Source: Jaenimonas drosophilae
Taxonomy: Eukaryota; Euglenozoa; Kinetoplastea; Trypanosomatida; Trypanosomatidae
Assembly: GCA_030849065.1 (NCBI GenBank)
Contig: JASAON010001655.1
Span: 124,001-188,000 of the forward strand
Length of the DNA stretch: 64,000 nt
Direction: 5' to 3'
Made by a program: the position numbers and the translations under genes. Position 1 is the stretch's first letter. Each line of letters opens with the position of its first letter. The notes beneath the pieces are model-generated. The model made no database searches, was not told the origin of the DNA, and saw nothing but the letters and a program-made list of their open reading frames with translations. Positions 26,648-36,020 of the stretch are shown piece after piece.

Positions 26648-27349
26648 TCATGGCTTCTGGTCCTTGTCAGTCAAGGACCGCTGCCAGGCGGAGTACACCT
26701 CATTCACACGAACGTTGGCGGCGTTGAGGCGGCAGAACTCTTCTTCAAACTGCAGAAACTTGCGCCGGCTCACGGTGCCGTACTGTGGCATACCTTTTGT
26801 GTAGCGCGCCAGTTGGTCTCTGCCAATGTACTGCGCCGACTTCTCTGAGAATTTATCATTCATCCAGTTGTCCTCCATGTGGCGCTTGCGCAGATGCGCG
26901 TAGGGATCGATACGGAGGGAGGGAGGAATGAGGGCGGCCTCCAGCAGCTTCATGGCCTCGTAGGAGATGTATTTGGCCACGGTATCGTCGGTGGGCTTGT
27001 AGCGTCGGTACCAGGGCGTGCGCTGAAACTCCTCCACCGTAGACCATGTGTTGAGTGAGGAGTTGCTGCCCTGCTCCTTGCGCTGAAAAATCTGCTGCAC
27101 CTCACGCTGAATCTCCTCGCTGGACCACTTGTGCTTCTTCAGAACGTCTTGCACCACAAACTCCATCCGGTCGCTGAGCTTGTACTCACACCGCCATGCA
27201 TCTTCGCGGGAGATAGGCCGTGGATTGCCCGTGAGGACGGGAATGTCGCGCATCTTGTGGCCAAATCCAAGCTCCTTGCCAAACTTGGTGGAAGTATCGA
27301 AGCCTCTCGCGAAGCGCGGGGCAGCTGCCCACGCAGTCAGCCGACGCAT
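26648..27349 (-). CDS. Putative mitochondrial protein, unknown function
   Basis: A 233-residue protein that I do not recognise. The start 'MRRLTAWAAAPRFARGF' is a strong mitochondrial presequence. The remainder is charged and helical with conserved-looking blocks 'KFGKELGFGHKMRDIPVLTG', 'WYRRYKPTDD' and 'SRRKFLQFEEEFCRLNAANV'. Size and composition would suit a kinetoplastid-specific mitoribosomal or respiratory-complex subunit, but that is a guess. The open frame upstream encodes a Ser/Leu run from the CT-repeat splice tract. AG 27355-27354 is four bases before this ATG. Confidence 0.8.
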   Translation of the reverse strand: MRRLTAWAAAPRFARGFDTSTKFGKELGFGHKMRDIPVLTGNPRPISREDAWRCEYKLSDRMEFVVQDVLKKHKWSSEEIQREVQQIFQRKEQGSNSSLNTWSTVEEFQRTPWYRRYKPTDDTVAKYISYEAMKLLEAALIPPSLRIDPYAHLRKRHMEDNWMNDKFSEKSAQYIGRDQLARYTKGMPQYGTVSRRKFLQFEEEFCRLNAANVRVNEVYSAWQRSLTDKDQKP

Positions 27350-27353
27350 TTCG

Positions 27354-27393
27354 CTACAACACAAGACACAAAGTGATAGAGAGAGAGAGAGAG
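27354..27393 (-). promoter_or_regulatory. CT-repeat polypyrimidine tract and splice acceptor
   Basis: On the - strand (CT)n followed by 'atcactttgtgtcttgtgttgt' ends at AG 27355-27354. The native 5' leader is only four bases. Confidence 0.6.
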
Positions 27394-27601
27394 GTGATGA
27401 GATGATGTGTGTAGTTGAGCAGCATGAAGGCATCTCTTCCATGAGAACAGACGATCAGGAGAATCATTTGCAAAGTTTTTTTTCGGAAGTGGCAGGCTTC
27501 GATACTCCGTGGGAGAAGGATGCTATGGAAGGATATATAAATGCAAACACACGCACCCCACGCAAGCACATCTCCATGGGTGCCCCCCGCATGCTCGCAC
27601 A

Positions 27602-28033
27602 TCACCAATCTTCGCTTCCAGCAGATCCACGGCTCCACATCATGATGGAGCTCGTGATGGGTACGAGGGCCGTATACAGGACCAAGGAGATGCCAGGCGC
27701 GGCGCTCTGCCTCTCCTGCATGCCACTAAACGTAAAGAAGGTGAGGGCCAACGCCCCGATGCTCGAGCCGAACATGATCAGCCACGAAATGAAGATGATG
27801 AGCTTCGCCCCACCCTTTTCCTCCCGGACCGCGGCGGGATCAACGAGGAGGAGGAGGAAGAGGGCAACGGTAGAGAAGAGGGCCGGCGTTGTCATGGTGA
27901 AGGAGTAGTGGTGCCGCGGGTTGGGCTCCTTCTGGGCTAGCACGATGCCATCCACCAAAAACATGGCTGCAAGGCCAAACAACACTCCGGCGAGGGTTGG
28001 CGGCCCCGTCGTTCGGTTGAGGAGCATCGCCAT
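27602..28033 (-). CDS. TMEM50 (UPF0220) family membrane protein
   Basis: A 143-residue protein with four predicted helices: 'TLAGVLFGLAAMFLVDGIVLAQ', 'TMTTPALFSTVALFLLLLV', 'LIIFISWLIMFGSSIGALALTFF' and 'PGISLVLYTALVPITSSIMMW'. This layout, the Asp in helix 1 and the 'FISWLIMFGSSIGA' helix match the TMEM50A/B (yeast Vps68) family of small endosomal/ER membrane proteins. ATG 28033 lies three bases after an AG that ends a CA-repeat. A second in-frame ATG follows two codons later. Confidence 0.75.
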   Translation of the reverse strand: MAMLLNRTTGPPTLAGVLFGLAAMFLVDGIVLAQKEPNPRHHYSFTMTTPALFSTVALFLLLLVDPAAVREEKGGAKLIIFISWLIMFGSSIGALALTFFTFSGMQERQSAAPGISLVLYTALVPITSSIMMWSRGSAGSEDW

Positions 28034-28425
28034 GGCCTGTGTGTGTGTGTGTGTGTGTGCGTCAGAGCTCGCACCGACGAGAGACAAATGACGTGATGCG
28101 TGGAACACTTGGCTAATGAAGATCAACCTTGATGGAGGTACGTGAATGAAGTGAAAGAACGAGTTGGCATAAAAACATATACTCACACAACCAATCATCC
28201 AGACAGGTGTGCCTCGCCATCATCCAACGACGTGGAAGCATGTGCGACGGGGCCAAAATCTGCCACCACCATCAAAAAAGTGTTTCTCTTGGAAGTTACT
28301 TACGATCGCACGAGAATACTCCGCGAACGGGGTGGATTATGCATGGTGGCTTTAGAAGGCTACACGAATGATGGCTCTCGAACATGAATGATGAATGATG
28401 ATGATGGACGTGTGCCGTACCGCAG
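28034..28425 (-). other. Intergenic region with GT repeat, no gene seen
   Basis: It holds a (GT)n run (about 28039-28059) that on the - strand forms the CA-rich stretch before the TMEM50-like start. The remainder is 3' UTR of the MATH gene. No ORF is gene-like. Confidence 0.4.
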
Positions 28426-30726
28426 CTACAAGTCTCCGCTGTTCTTGAGCTCATCAATGATGCGTGTGAGGTCTGCGTGGATGAGATCATTTTCATCGTC
28501 GTCGGATGGACTTGGAGTGGGTGGCTCCTCCTCCTGCAGGGCCAGAAACTTCTTGGTGGCTGTCTCGAGCTTCTTTTCTTGGGTCTTCAGCTTCTGCGTG
28601 GCGGCCTGCACACGATCGCTCAGCGACTTGAGCTCCTGCGTCATCTTCTCATTGGCCTTCTTCACATCCTTGGTGTCCTGGGTGAGCTGCTGCCGCTCCT
28701 GTGTGATGGAGGTACTCTCCTGCTTCAGCTCGCCCAGCTTGCGCTTCATCTCCTCGTGTTGTTCCTGCGCATGCTTGATCTTCTCGAGCTCCCGCTGCCG
28801 CTCCTGCTCCTCACGCTTCTCACGGTCGGCCATCTCCTTGACGATGCGCTTTGCCTCCTGCCGGGAGCGCTCCAGCAAGTCGTGGAAGGTCTTGAGAGAC
28901 TTCTGAACGAGCTCCTTGCGTGTTTTGTCCTCGTCCTTGAGCGTCTTGGCCATATCCTGCTTGATCTTCTTGCGTAGTGACTCGGCCTTCTCATCCTCGA
29001 GGAGCTCACGAAGTGCCGCCTCATCCACGAAGGGGGAGTTCTTCTTCTCCTTCACGGGCTTCACCGGGTTGGACTTCACCGGCTCCACCAAGACGATGCC
29101 AACCTCAATGGAGATGCTGTCTGAGTCTGGGGCCAGGAAGCCCTGCGAGGGGCTCAGCAAGTCCGTGAGGCGCATGACGCTGTTGAAGCCCCAATCGTTG
29201 TCATTGGAGGCGGATGAAAAACTCTGGGTGCCCTCGTTGCAGATGGAATCATCCGGGTTGAGCTGATTCACCACCGTGAGAAGAAACTTACAGTGTACGC
29301 TGCCCGTCTGGCAGAGATAGAGGGCGAGGGTGTCGGAGTCGCGGGTGCCCATGCAGAGCAGCGACCACTTCAGGCCTCCATAGAAGAACTCTGGGGAGTA
29401 GTGCCGCTCAGATTCCTTGAGAATCATGGAGATGTTGTTTACTTGGAAGGAGATGAAGCCCATATCACCCTTGACGTACATGGATTCTGGGGGAACGGTG
29501 AAGCTCACCTTCTTCGTCTTGGCGCGGGAGAAGCGGGCGCGAATGCGTTCGCGCGGGAAGGCGGCGAAGACGACGGCCTCGCAGAACTTTTCGGTGGAGT
29601 TGCTGTCGGGTACCTTGATGGTGAGCTCCGTCGCGATCTTCTTCAAGGGTTTTAGGCGGAGGTTGGTGAGAACGGAGAGGAATCCCATGGCGACCATGCG
29701 CTCCCACATATCCTCCACGTGCGGCTTCTCATCTGGCAAGCCCAGCACACTCCCCAGCGACTGCTTCAGGTTTTCTGGCAGTGTTTTGAGGTAATCGATG
29801 CTCGCCGTCGTCGGGAGTGGCCCCGCCTGCACGTGTGAGGTCATGTCTTCAATTATCTTTTGCTTGTCCATGAGCACACAGGCCTTCTCACAGCCCAGTC
29901 GCACCGCCGTCTTCACAATCTGTGAAACAAACTCATCATGCGGGCTGGATGGACGTAGCTTGGCCTTGGCGCTCTCTCCAACCTTCTTGAGTGAGTCAAA
30001 GCTCAGCGGTTTCAGAAAGTCGGTGAGATGATTCACGGCCTCACGGCCCTCGGAGGAGCTCGTCGCCACCAGTGGGGCCTCCTCCTCCTCCTCCTCACTC
30101 TCAGAGGAGCTGGAGCTGCTGGAGAGCTGCGCAACGGTGCGGTGCTGAAGAGCCTTGCGGCTCGGGAAGGTATTCACGGTGGTGCGAATCGTCAGCCGTG
30201 GCGGTGTGTGTGGCCCAATGGTGTGATAGTGCCTACCCTTATCATCAATCACCTTCTTTTCATTGAGAAGTAGGCGCTCCTCCTCGCGACGGCGCTTCTT
30301 CACCTCCTCACGCTTGCGCTGTTGCTTCGGGTCAGAATCCTTGGCGTTGGACTTCATATCGCTGTTGGTATCCGTCTCGGCATCCTCCTCATCGAGATCA
30401 AAATATCCGTTGTCTTGGTGGAAGTGGTACTCTTCTTCATCGGTGGCAACGTGATAATCTCCACAGCTGCGGTTGATGAGCTCGTGCGGGGCACTGCGGT
30501 GAGCGGCAGAGACGAGGGAGTCGGTGACTACTTTGTAGAGCTCACCAACAACGGCGGTGTATTCTTGAAACTCTGAGTTTTCCTGCGATTGGATGATCTC
30601 CTTGCGGAGGGTGCGCATCATCTCAGCTCCAGGACGTTGGCCAATAGGACCATCTTGGATGAGCTTGTAGAGTGTTGTTCGGTAGAACAAGAGCTCCTCT
30701 GGTGACAGTAGGCTGAACCCGTTCAT
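28426..30726 (-). CDS. MATH-domain and coiled-coil protein
   Basis: A 766-residue soluble protein. Residues 1-80 are helical. Residues 90-230 are charged low complexity with a Lys/Arg patch and an Ser8-Glu run. Residues 230-400 form a helical domain. A MATH/TRAF-like beta-sandwich spans about 425-548 ('YSPEFFYGGLKWSLLCMGTRDSD', 'DDSICNEGTQSF', 'DWGFNSVMRLTDLL'). A long coiled coil rich in Glu/Lys/Arg/Gln follows to about 730, and the C-terminus is acidic. MATH domains bind short peptides, often on ubiquitin-pathway or cytoskeletal partners, so here it may be a structural adaptor. The upstream frame crosses the splice region. ATG 30726 is the first plausible start. Confidence 0.8.
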   Translation of the reverse strand: MNGFSLLSPEELLFYRTTLYKLIQDGPIGQRPGAEMMRTLRKEIIQSQENSEFQEYTAVVGELYKVVTDSLVSAAHRSAPHELINRSCGDYHVATDEEEYHFHQDNGYFDLDEEDAETDTNSDMKSNAKDSDPKQQRKREEVKKRRREEERLLLNEKKVIDDKGRHYHTIGPHTPPRLTIRTTVNTFPSRKALQHRTVAQLSSSSSSSESEEEEEEAPLVATSSSEGREAVNHLTDFLKPLSFDSLKKVGESAKAKLRPSSPHDEFVSQIVKTAVRLGCEKACVLMDKQKIIEDMTSHVQAGPLPTTASIDYLKTLPENLKQSLGSVLGLPDEKPHVEDMWERMVAMGFLSVLTNLRLKPLKKIATELTIKVPDSNSTEKFCEAVVFAAFPRERIRARFSRAKTKKVSFTVPPESMYVKGDMGFISFQVNNISMILKESERHYSPEFFYGGLKWSLLCMGTRDSDTLALYLCQTGSVHCKFLLTVVNQLNPDDSICNEGTQSFSSASNDNDWGFNSVMRLTDLLSPSQGFLAPDSDSISIEVGIVLVEPVKSNPVKPVKEKKNSPFVDEAALRELLEDEKAESLRKKIKQDMAKTLKDEDKTRKELVQKSLKTFHDLLERSRQEAKRIVKEMADREKREEQERQRELEKIKHAQEQHEEMKRKLGELKQESTSITQERQQLTQDTKDVKKANEKMTQELKSLSDRVQAATQKLKTQEKKLETATKKFLALQEEEPPTPSPSDDDENDLIHADLTRIIDELKNSGDL

Positions 30727-30956
30727 CTCGCTCCGTTGAACGGGGATGGGTGGAGGGGAGGAGATGTATGAGCCCAGTAATTGTTTTTCCTGTGTTTGTG
30801 TGAAACGAAGAAGAAGAAGAAAACAACAACAAAGATGGCAGGAACATGATGGATCTGTTGTGGCAGGACATTGCGCATTGAGAGGCACACACATACAAGT
30901 ACAGACAAACACGCATACACGAGCTTCAATTATCACAATGAAGGGTCTCTCTCAGG

Positions 30957-30994
<38 letters not shown>
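30957..30994 (-). repeat. TGA-triplet microsatellite
   Basis: The + strand reads (TCA)n for about 38 bases. On the transcribed - strand this is (TGA)n beginning roughly 15 nt after the stop of the gene at 31009. Confidence 0.9.
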
Positions 30995-30995
<1 letters not shown>

Positions 30996-31008
30996 TTCTC
31001 GAAGATGA

Positions 31009-31734
31009 TCAACTCTCCAGCTGAGCATCACCGGGAGCGGCCTCGGGCAGTGCAGCGGCCGGCTCTGCGGGCATGGCGCTCTCATACCACCACATAAACT
31101 TCACGGCACCATTCAAGTCGGTGTAGGGGAGATAATCAATGGTCGTGCGCTGATGCTGGCGAAGACGCTCCGTTGTTGCCTCCACCTGTTTTGAGAGCTG
31201 CTGGAGGTGCTCCTTCTTCTCTGCCTCGTTCATGGAGTGAAAGTGCTCGGCAAGGTTGGCGGTTTCGGTGGCGGAGGAGCCACGCAGACCAGAGTGCTGA
31301 TCCATCGAGGAGTTGGCCGCCTCCACCATCCCGCGCACCTCCTCACACCGCTCACGGGTGAGCGCACAGGTCCACCGCTGTGTGATGGCATCGCGCTCGA
31401 AGCTGATGAAGCCCTCCGCCCGTGCCTGTTGCAGCACCTGCCGCAGATGATGCTTGGAATCCAGCACCGTTTGCGGGTCGCTCGCACACCGCTGCCACAG
31501 CGTAGATACCTCGCATGGCTGATGGCGGTAGAGCACTGACAAGACAAAATTGCGCGGGATTTTCCCCGTATCACGTGGCATCGCCTTGGCCCTAAAACGC
31601 TGCTCCTCGAGGAAGGCGAAGTTGTCAGGGATCTTCTGCGCTGGCCAACCACGCATGCGCGCCGCGCTGGCGTAGCGCACGCCATGAGGAATGTGTACGC
31701 CGCTCTGGAAGAAGACGGCACAACTCCGTCGCAT
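31009..31734 (-). CDS. Putative mitochondrial protein, unknown function
   Basis: A 241-residue protein starting 'MRRSCAVFFQSGVHIPHGVRYASAAR', a convincing presequence. The core has 'IPDNFAFLEEQRFRAKAMPRDTG', then a winged-helix-like stretch ('NFVLSVLYRHQPCEVSTLWQ', 'RQVLQQARAEGFISFER', 'RWTCALTRERCEEVRGMV') and a helical C-terminus rich in Glu, Ala and Gln. The winged-helix impression could mean nucleic-acid binding in the mitoribosome or transcription machinery, but this is inference. The predicted acceptor AG (31736-31735) is directly followed by the ATG, so the native leader would be zero bases long. Confidence 0.8.
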   Translation of the reverse strand: MRRSCAVFFQSGVHIPHGVRYASAARMRGWPAQKIPDNFAFLEEQRFRAKAMPRDTGKIPRNFVLSVLYRHQPCEVSTLWQRCASDPQTVLDSKHHLRQVLQQARAEGFISFERDAITQRWTCALTRERCEEVRGMVEAANSSMDQHSGLRGSSATETANLAEHFHSMNEAEKKEHLQQLSKQVEATTERLRQHQRTTIDYLPYTDLNGAVKFMWWYESAMPAEPAAALPEAAPGDAQLES

Positions 31735-32002
31735 CTAGGAGGAATAGGGGATATACTTGGGCAGGTGCAACGTAAAGAAGAGAGAAGAACATCGTCATTA
31801 ACGGCACACACATACATGACATATACATGACATACACAGAAACAAGATGCATTGATATGTAAATCACGTCGGCAGGAGATCACATCTTCTGAATACCCAC
31901 ACACGCACACACACACGTAAACCAACAACAACAACAACAACGTCCTTCGTGTATGGCACGAGCCACACACGAAGAAACATCACCTCCCCCCCACCACCAC
32001 CT

Positions 32003-32875
32003 TCACGGTTTCGCATCCTCGCTGTGGCGATGCAGTGGGTCAGGAACAATATACTCCAGCATCCACTGTGATGCCGGAATACATGCCAAGGCACACACAA
32101 CATAGCCAAGGAGCTTCACCACCAAGAACCCAACCTGCCGGTAGTGTACGTGGCCAATGAAATCACTGGCCTGCTTGTACGGGTCAACGGCCTCGGTCGG
32201 ATTCAGCACCAGCTTGCCACCGGTGATGCGGAGTACGCCCGCACCAAAACCCATCATTGGCGTGCCACTGAGGTACAGGAAGCTGCCGGTGTGGTTGGCG
32301 TTTTCATCCAGCAGCGACATCACGGCGAGGTGGAAGAGGTACGGCACGCAGACCTCCACCCCGGTCCCAACTTGAATGACGTTGGGCACATGTGAAAACG
32401 AGATCTTTGGTGAGATCCAACCAACCTCAACACGAATGAGTGCCTCCAGCTTGAAGCCATGCTCGAGCTGCACGTGGCAGCGGTACCTCACCCGCGCCTT
32501 CTGCCCGCTCACATCGCGCAACGTGAGCTGTGCGTTGGGGTCCATCCGATCGCTCGAGCCCGCGCAGAAATTGGCGTCGATGGCCAAGAAGAAGCCCGAG
32601 ACCGAGACGGCCCCACGGAAGCAGTCGGGGCTGCTCAGAATGCGGTGGCTGCCAAAGAGTGGGTGCTCCGTCGAGAGCAGCGGTACCTTGGTGGTGCAGA
32701 GACGTACCTCACCCTGCCGCAGACCAAATGTTGGGTGATCGGTGGAGAGGGGCTGATAGCCCTGGCGGTCGCATCGACGCACCGCGGTGGGCGTGATGTT
32801 GTTGGGGTTCATCATGGCGATGCATCGCCGCCAGGGGAGAGGAGGGTGCGGGTGCGGATGCCATCGGCGCATCAT
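32003..32875 (-). CDS. Unknown protein with a C-terminal hydrophobic segment
   Basis: A 290-residue product of no recognised family. The N-terminus is His/Pro/Arg-rich (MMRRWHPHPHPPLPWRR). Residues 40-80 contain two similar motifs, 'PLSTDHPTFG' and 'LLSTEHPLFG', an internal duplication. The middle part alternates strands ('ARVRYRCHVQLEHGFKLEALIRVEVGW') and may be a beta-sandwich. A hydrophobic helix near residues 245-270 ('FLVVKLLGYVVCALACIPA') suggests a membrane anchor with a short tail. Mitochondrial or endomembrane location is undecided. Two tandem ATGs start the gene, and the first is chosen. Confidence 0.7.
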   Translation of the reverse strand: MMRRWHPHPHPPLPWRRCIAMMNPNNITPTAVRRCDRQGYQPLSTDHPTFGLRQGEVRLCTTKVPLLSTEHPLFGSHRILSSPDCFRGAVSVSGFFLAIDANFCAGSSDRMDPNAQLTLRDVSGQKARVRYRCHVQLEHGFKLEALIRVEVGWISPKISFSHVPNVIQVGTGVEVCVPYLFHLAVMSLLDENANHTGSFLYLSGTPMMGFGAGVLRITGGKLVLNPTEAVDPYKQASDFIGHVHYRQVGFLVVKLLGYVVCALACIPASQWMLEYIVPDPLHRHSEDAKP

Positions 32876-33138
32876 GCTCTCTTAATACGAAGAACCAAAC
32901 CAACCAACAATCCAACTGAGGATATATCGTCACTCTCACCGTCGCACTGGCAACGTCGGGCCAGATTTATCTAACTTCGCATGTGGCGAGGCTACATCAT
33001 CATCATCATCATCATCAACAACACAAGTGAAGGAAGAAGATGCATATGAGCCAAGAACATGCGCACCAACTCTTCCGCCTACACACACATACACAAGCAC
33101 ACGTACGCATACACATACACAACCCCCATCTGCATCCC

Positions 33139-34380
33139 TCAACGAGTACTTAAGGTACGGCCAAAAGACGTACTTAATCGCTCCGAGACGTCGGCGGGCA
33201 GTTTTGGTAGCTTGTCAGACGAGAACCTCCGCACGTACTTACGTCGCAGCATATCTGCTGAGGCAAGACCCTGCGTGGGGCTGATGGAGAGCATCGTGAG
33301 TACATGTTGGATGGCCAGCTTGGCTTCTGCCACCTCACAGTAGGCGCAGAGAGCCAAGGCCAAGATGCCGAGGGCGTTGACGTGTGAAGCCACGAGGAGG
33401 AACTCAGCGTTGCGCACCGCAATCTCCTCAATCAAGAAGTCGCACATGCTCAGCACACCATCGTTGAGTGAGCGAAAAATGACGAAGTTGCTACGATCCG
33501 AGAAGATGGCGCGGAGCTCGGTGCTGTGGGGCTGAAGAAGCAACCGAATGCCGCCCGTGGCATCACGCTCGAGCTCACCCACCTTCACCTGCGGTGTCAG
33601 ACGACGCGCCACGATGAAATGATCCCCAAACAACTGATAGAGCGTGGTGGCGTGTGGGGCATCAACGCCCACCGCCTCGCACAGTTGCTTCATGCAATCG
33701 CCAAGCTCTGTGGAGTCTGAGTGGTGCAGCACCACCGCGCACACCTCCCCAACTGAGTTTGTCCGTGAGCGGCACGCATGCACCGTCAAGGGCTCTCCTG
33801 GATGAGCACCGAGAGGCTGTCGCTGCACCAAGACGTCCGCCGTCAGCATGTTGATGAACAAGTGAAGATGGCTGAGCACCGTTGTGTGTGGGATTCTCCA
33901 CTTGAAGTGGGTCAGGACCAACTCCTCCATCTCCAGCACCTCGTTGGCGCTGTAGGAGCGTGCGCTGATCTCCACCATATCCGCCACTGTGGGGAGGTCG
34001 GAATCAATCTCCTCGAACTTGGCCGCCACCCACAAACATGCCGAGGCGGCCAACTGGCAGCGATTGGTGGTGATGGTGTGTTGGTTGGCAAGAAGAAAGG
34101 CATCCATGAGCTGGATGGTGAGGCAGAGGGTGGAGATCTTCAGCTCGAACTCCACGCAGACGTCACGAAGCCAGGTCGTGAGAATGTCGCGGTTGTGTGT
34201 GGAGTATACGCTGCCCTCGAGCTGCTTCATGTCGCGAATCGGGGGCACCTCCTTCTCCCGCATCGCGCGGAAGATGGGTGCGGCATCAAAATGGCCATCC
34301 CCGCTGGCCAAGAGGCTCGGACAACCGAAGAGGTTGTGAATGGTGTCTGTGGCAGCGGTTGTCTGAAGGTGGGTTTCCAT
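33139..34380 (-). CDS. Cyclin (cyclin-box protein)
   Basis: A 413-residue protein with a clear N-terminal cyclin box at residues ~60-165: 'NRDILTTWLRDVCVEFELK', 'LTIQLMDAFLLAN', 'RCQLAASACLWVAAKFEEID' and 'EVLEMEELVLTHFKWRI'. The Arg-Asp...Lys-Phe-Glu-Glu contacts used to bind cyclin-dependent kinases are present. The box is mitotic-cyclin-like rather than the short PHO80 type of many kinetoplastid cyclins. After an insertion rich in Thr/Arg/Asn, a second helical repeat follows from ~300. Which kinase partner it uses cannot be told. The predicted acceptor AG (34382-34381) abuts the ATG. Its upstream tract is (GTT)n rather than pure pyrimidine. Confidence 0.88.
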   Translation of the reverse strand: METHLQTTAATDTIHNLFGCPSLLASGDGHFDAAPIFRAMREKEVPPIRDMKQLEGSVYSTHNRDILTTWLRDVCVEFELKISTLCLTIQLMDAFLLANQHTITTNRCQLAASACLWVAAKFEEIDSDLPTVADMVEISARSYSANEVLEMEELVLTHFKWRIPHTTVLSHLHLFINMLTADVLVQRQPLGAHPGEPLTVHACRSRTNSVGEVCAVVLHHSDSTELGDCMKQLCEAVGVDAPHATTLYQLFGDHFIVARRLTPQVKVGELERDATGGIRLLLQPHSTELRAIFSDRSNFVIFRSLNDGVLSMCDFLIEEIAVRNAEFLLVASHVNALGILALALCAYCEVAEAKLAIQHVLTMLSISPTQGLASADMLRRKYVRRFSSDKLPKLPADVSERLSTSFGRTLSTR

Positions 34381-34382
34381 CT

Positions 34383-34420
34383 TTGTGTGAAAATAACAAC
34401 AACAACAACAACAACAACAA
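34383..34420 (-). repeat. GTT-triplet repeat upstream of the cyclin start
   Basis: On the coding (-) strand (GTT)n then 'attttcacacaaag' leads into the ATG, so the repeat occupies the usual place of the polypyrimidine tract. Confidence 0.85.
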
Positions 34421-36020
34421 CGTACTCACCACTACACGCCACAATCCCGTATTTCACCTACACACATGAAGAAGAACGAAGAAAAAAACAAGGTGAGTGC
34501 ATCATTGGCAGATGAGGTCTGGTGAAGCGATGAGCTGTACTCAGAGCAGAGTGTGTTTGTGTATGTGAATGAAGGGTCTAAACCAATGTGAAGATGATGC
34601 CACTGACTGTGTGAGTGAAGAGCATGAAAGGGCAGGCCGGCCACTGGGGGGCGTGTAGGAATGTACGAGGGTTGGGCTGTATTGTGTGGGTTGTGATGAT
34701 GAAACCGCTTCACGCACAAGATGTTGAAGAATGATGTCGCACCCACATGCGTTGCGACAGCAACACAGACGTAGGGTGCCTGAGCCGGACTCTTGGCTGG
34801 TGATGGTGAGAAACTGAAGCGTGTTGGAGGTGTGTGTGGGGTAGTGTTGGGGGGAGGGAGGGGAGGGGTGATGTAACGCTGATCCCTATTCCATGTTGGG
34901 ATGATAGTCTTCGAGTGTGTTGCGTGCGTGTGGCCTGCATCCCACAACACGGGTGCAGTGAGCTATGCATAGTTTCTGAAGAAGCGCTAGAAAAAAAAGG
35001 ATTTCTACATGGGTTGTACTACAGCATCTCCATCATGATTCCGTCAATGTTCCTGCTCCACGACAGCATGAAGCAGCTCGGATTTGGAGGAGGTGTGTGT
35101 GTGTGAGAGAGAGATTGGGCGGAGCACGACAACATCATCACCACACGTGAGTGGGTGTAGGTGTAGTGTGAAGGTGAGGTGAGGCACCAGCAAAATGGGC
35201 AGTCACAAGTGCGGGCCTACACTGCGTGGATGCACCAGAAAGCATCTCTCTCACCCAATCGTCCGTCTCGCTCTCCCACACCTACGTTCTTCACACCACC
35301 ATCTGGTTGGGATTGTGTGAGCTCGCACACGTACGACGACGCAAGATGAAAAGACAGGTGCCGAATAATGAAGGAGCGGAGGAGGAAGTTGTTGTTGTTG
35401 TTGGTTGTGGGTGTTGGTTGTTATTGATGTGTGCAGCTCATGGCACACAGCCCACGAGGTAGGGTCAGGCAAGAGTGGAGGGAGGGGGGGGGAGGTTATG
35501 CGGATGCATTCGGTACAGTCCCCCCACCCTTCCTTCTCCCTCCCACGCCAAGGATGATCAAGCATTGAATAGGTGTCTTTGTTTGGATGAAGTGTGAGTG
35601 GCATCTCGCCCTCTCTGTTTACGTGGTGTGTTTCGTGCAGGCCCACTCCCCACATGAATGAGTAAGTGGCCAACAACCCTTCACACACCTCCTCTCCTCC
35701 CCACTACGTCTGCACAGCCGGCCACCAAGACGCACGCACACACGTGCGTTGGAAGGGCTGAGGCGGTAGATGGCTTGGAGGAAGCTGGGGGAGGATTGCA
35801 GAGTGTCACTCACACCATGTGTGTTTCATTCACGCTCACACCATCTTTTCTGTTGTAGTTGTTGTGTGTTGCTTCTTAGCGATGTTGGCAGACGTCGCCC
35901 ACATGACGTGGGGGCCGTGTGCCACCACCTCACCAATCACACACGTACGTTCGCATTCATCCATCTCTCCTCATCTACGCAGAAGAATGATTATTGTTTC
36001 TTGTTTTTTCCCTCTTGGAG
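34421..36020 (-). other. Long gene-free region, probable 3' UTR of the Asn/Arg-rich gene
   Basis: About 1.6 kb between genes that are otherwise spaced 150-400 bases. Frames of 145-172 codons exist on - but encode His/Thr/Pro-rich, compositionally random sequence. The DNA has G/T-rich + strand stretches (C/A-rich transcript), a GTT run near 35388-35402 and a 7-8 G run at 35486-35493. No RNA gene was identified. Confidence 0.5.

Noticed and set aside
34432..34950. 172-codon - strand frame
   Set aside because: His/Thr/Pro-rich random-looking sequence in a GT-rich UTR with no conserved pattern.
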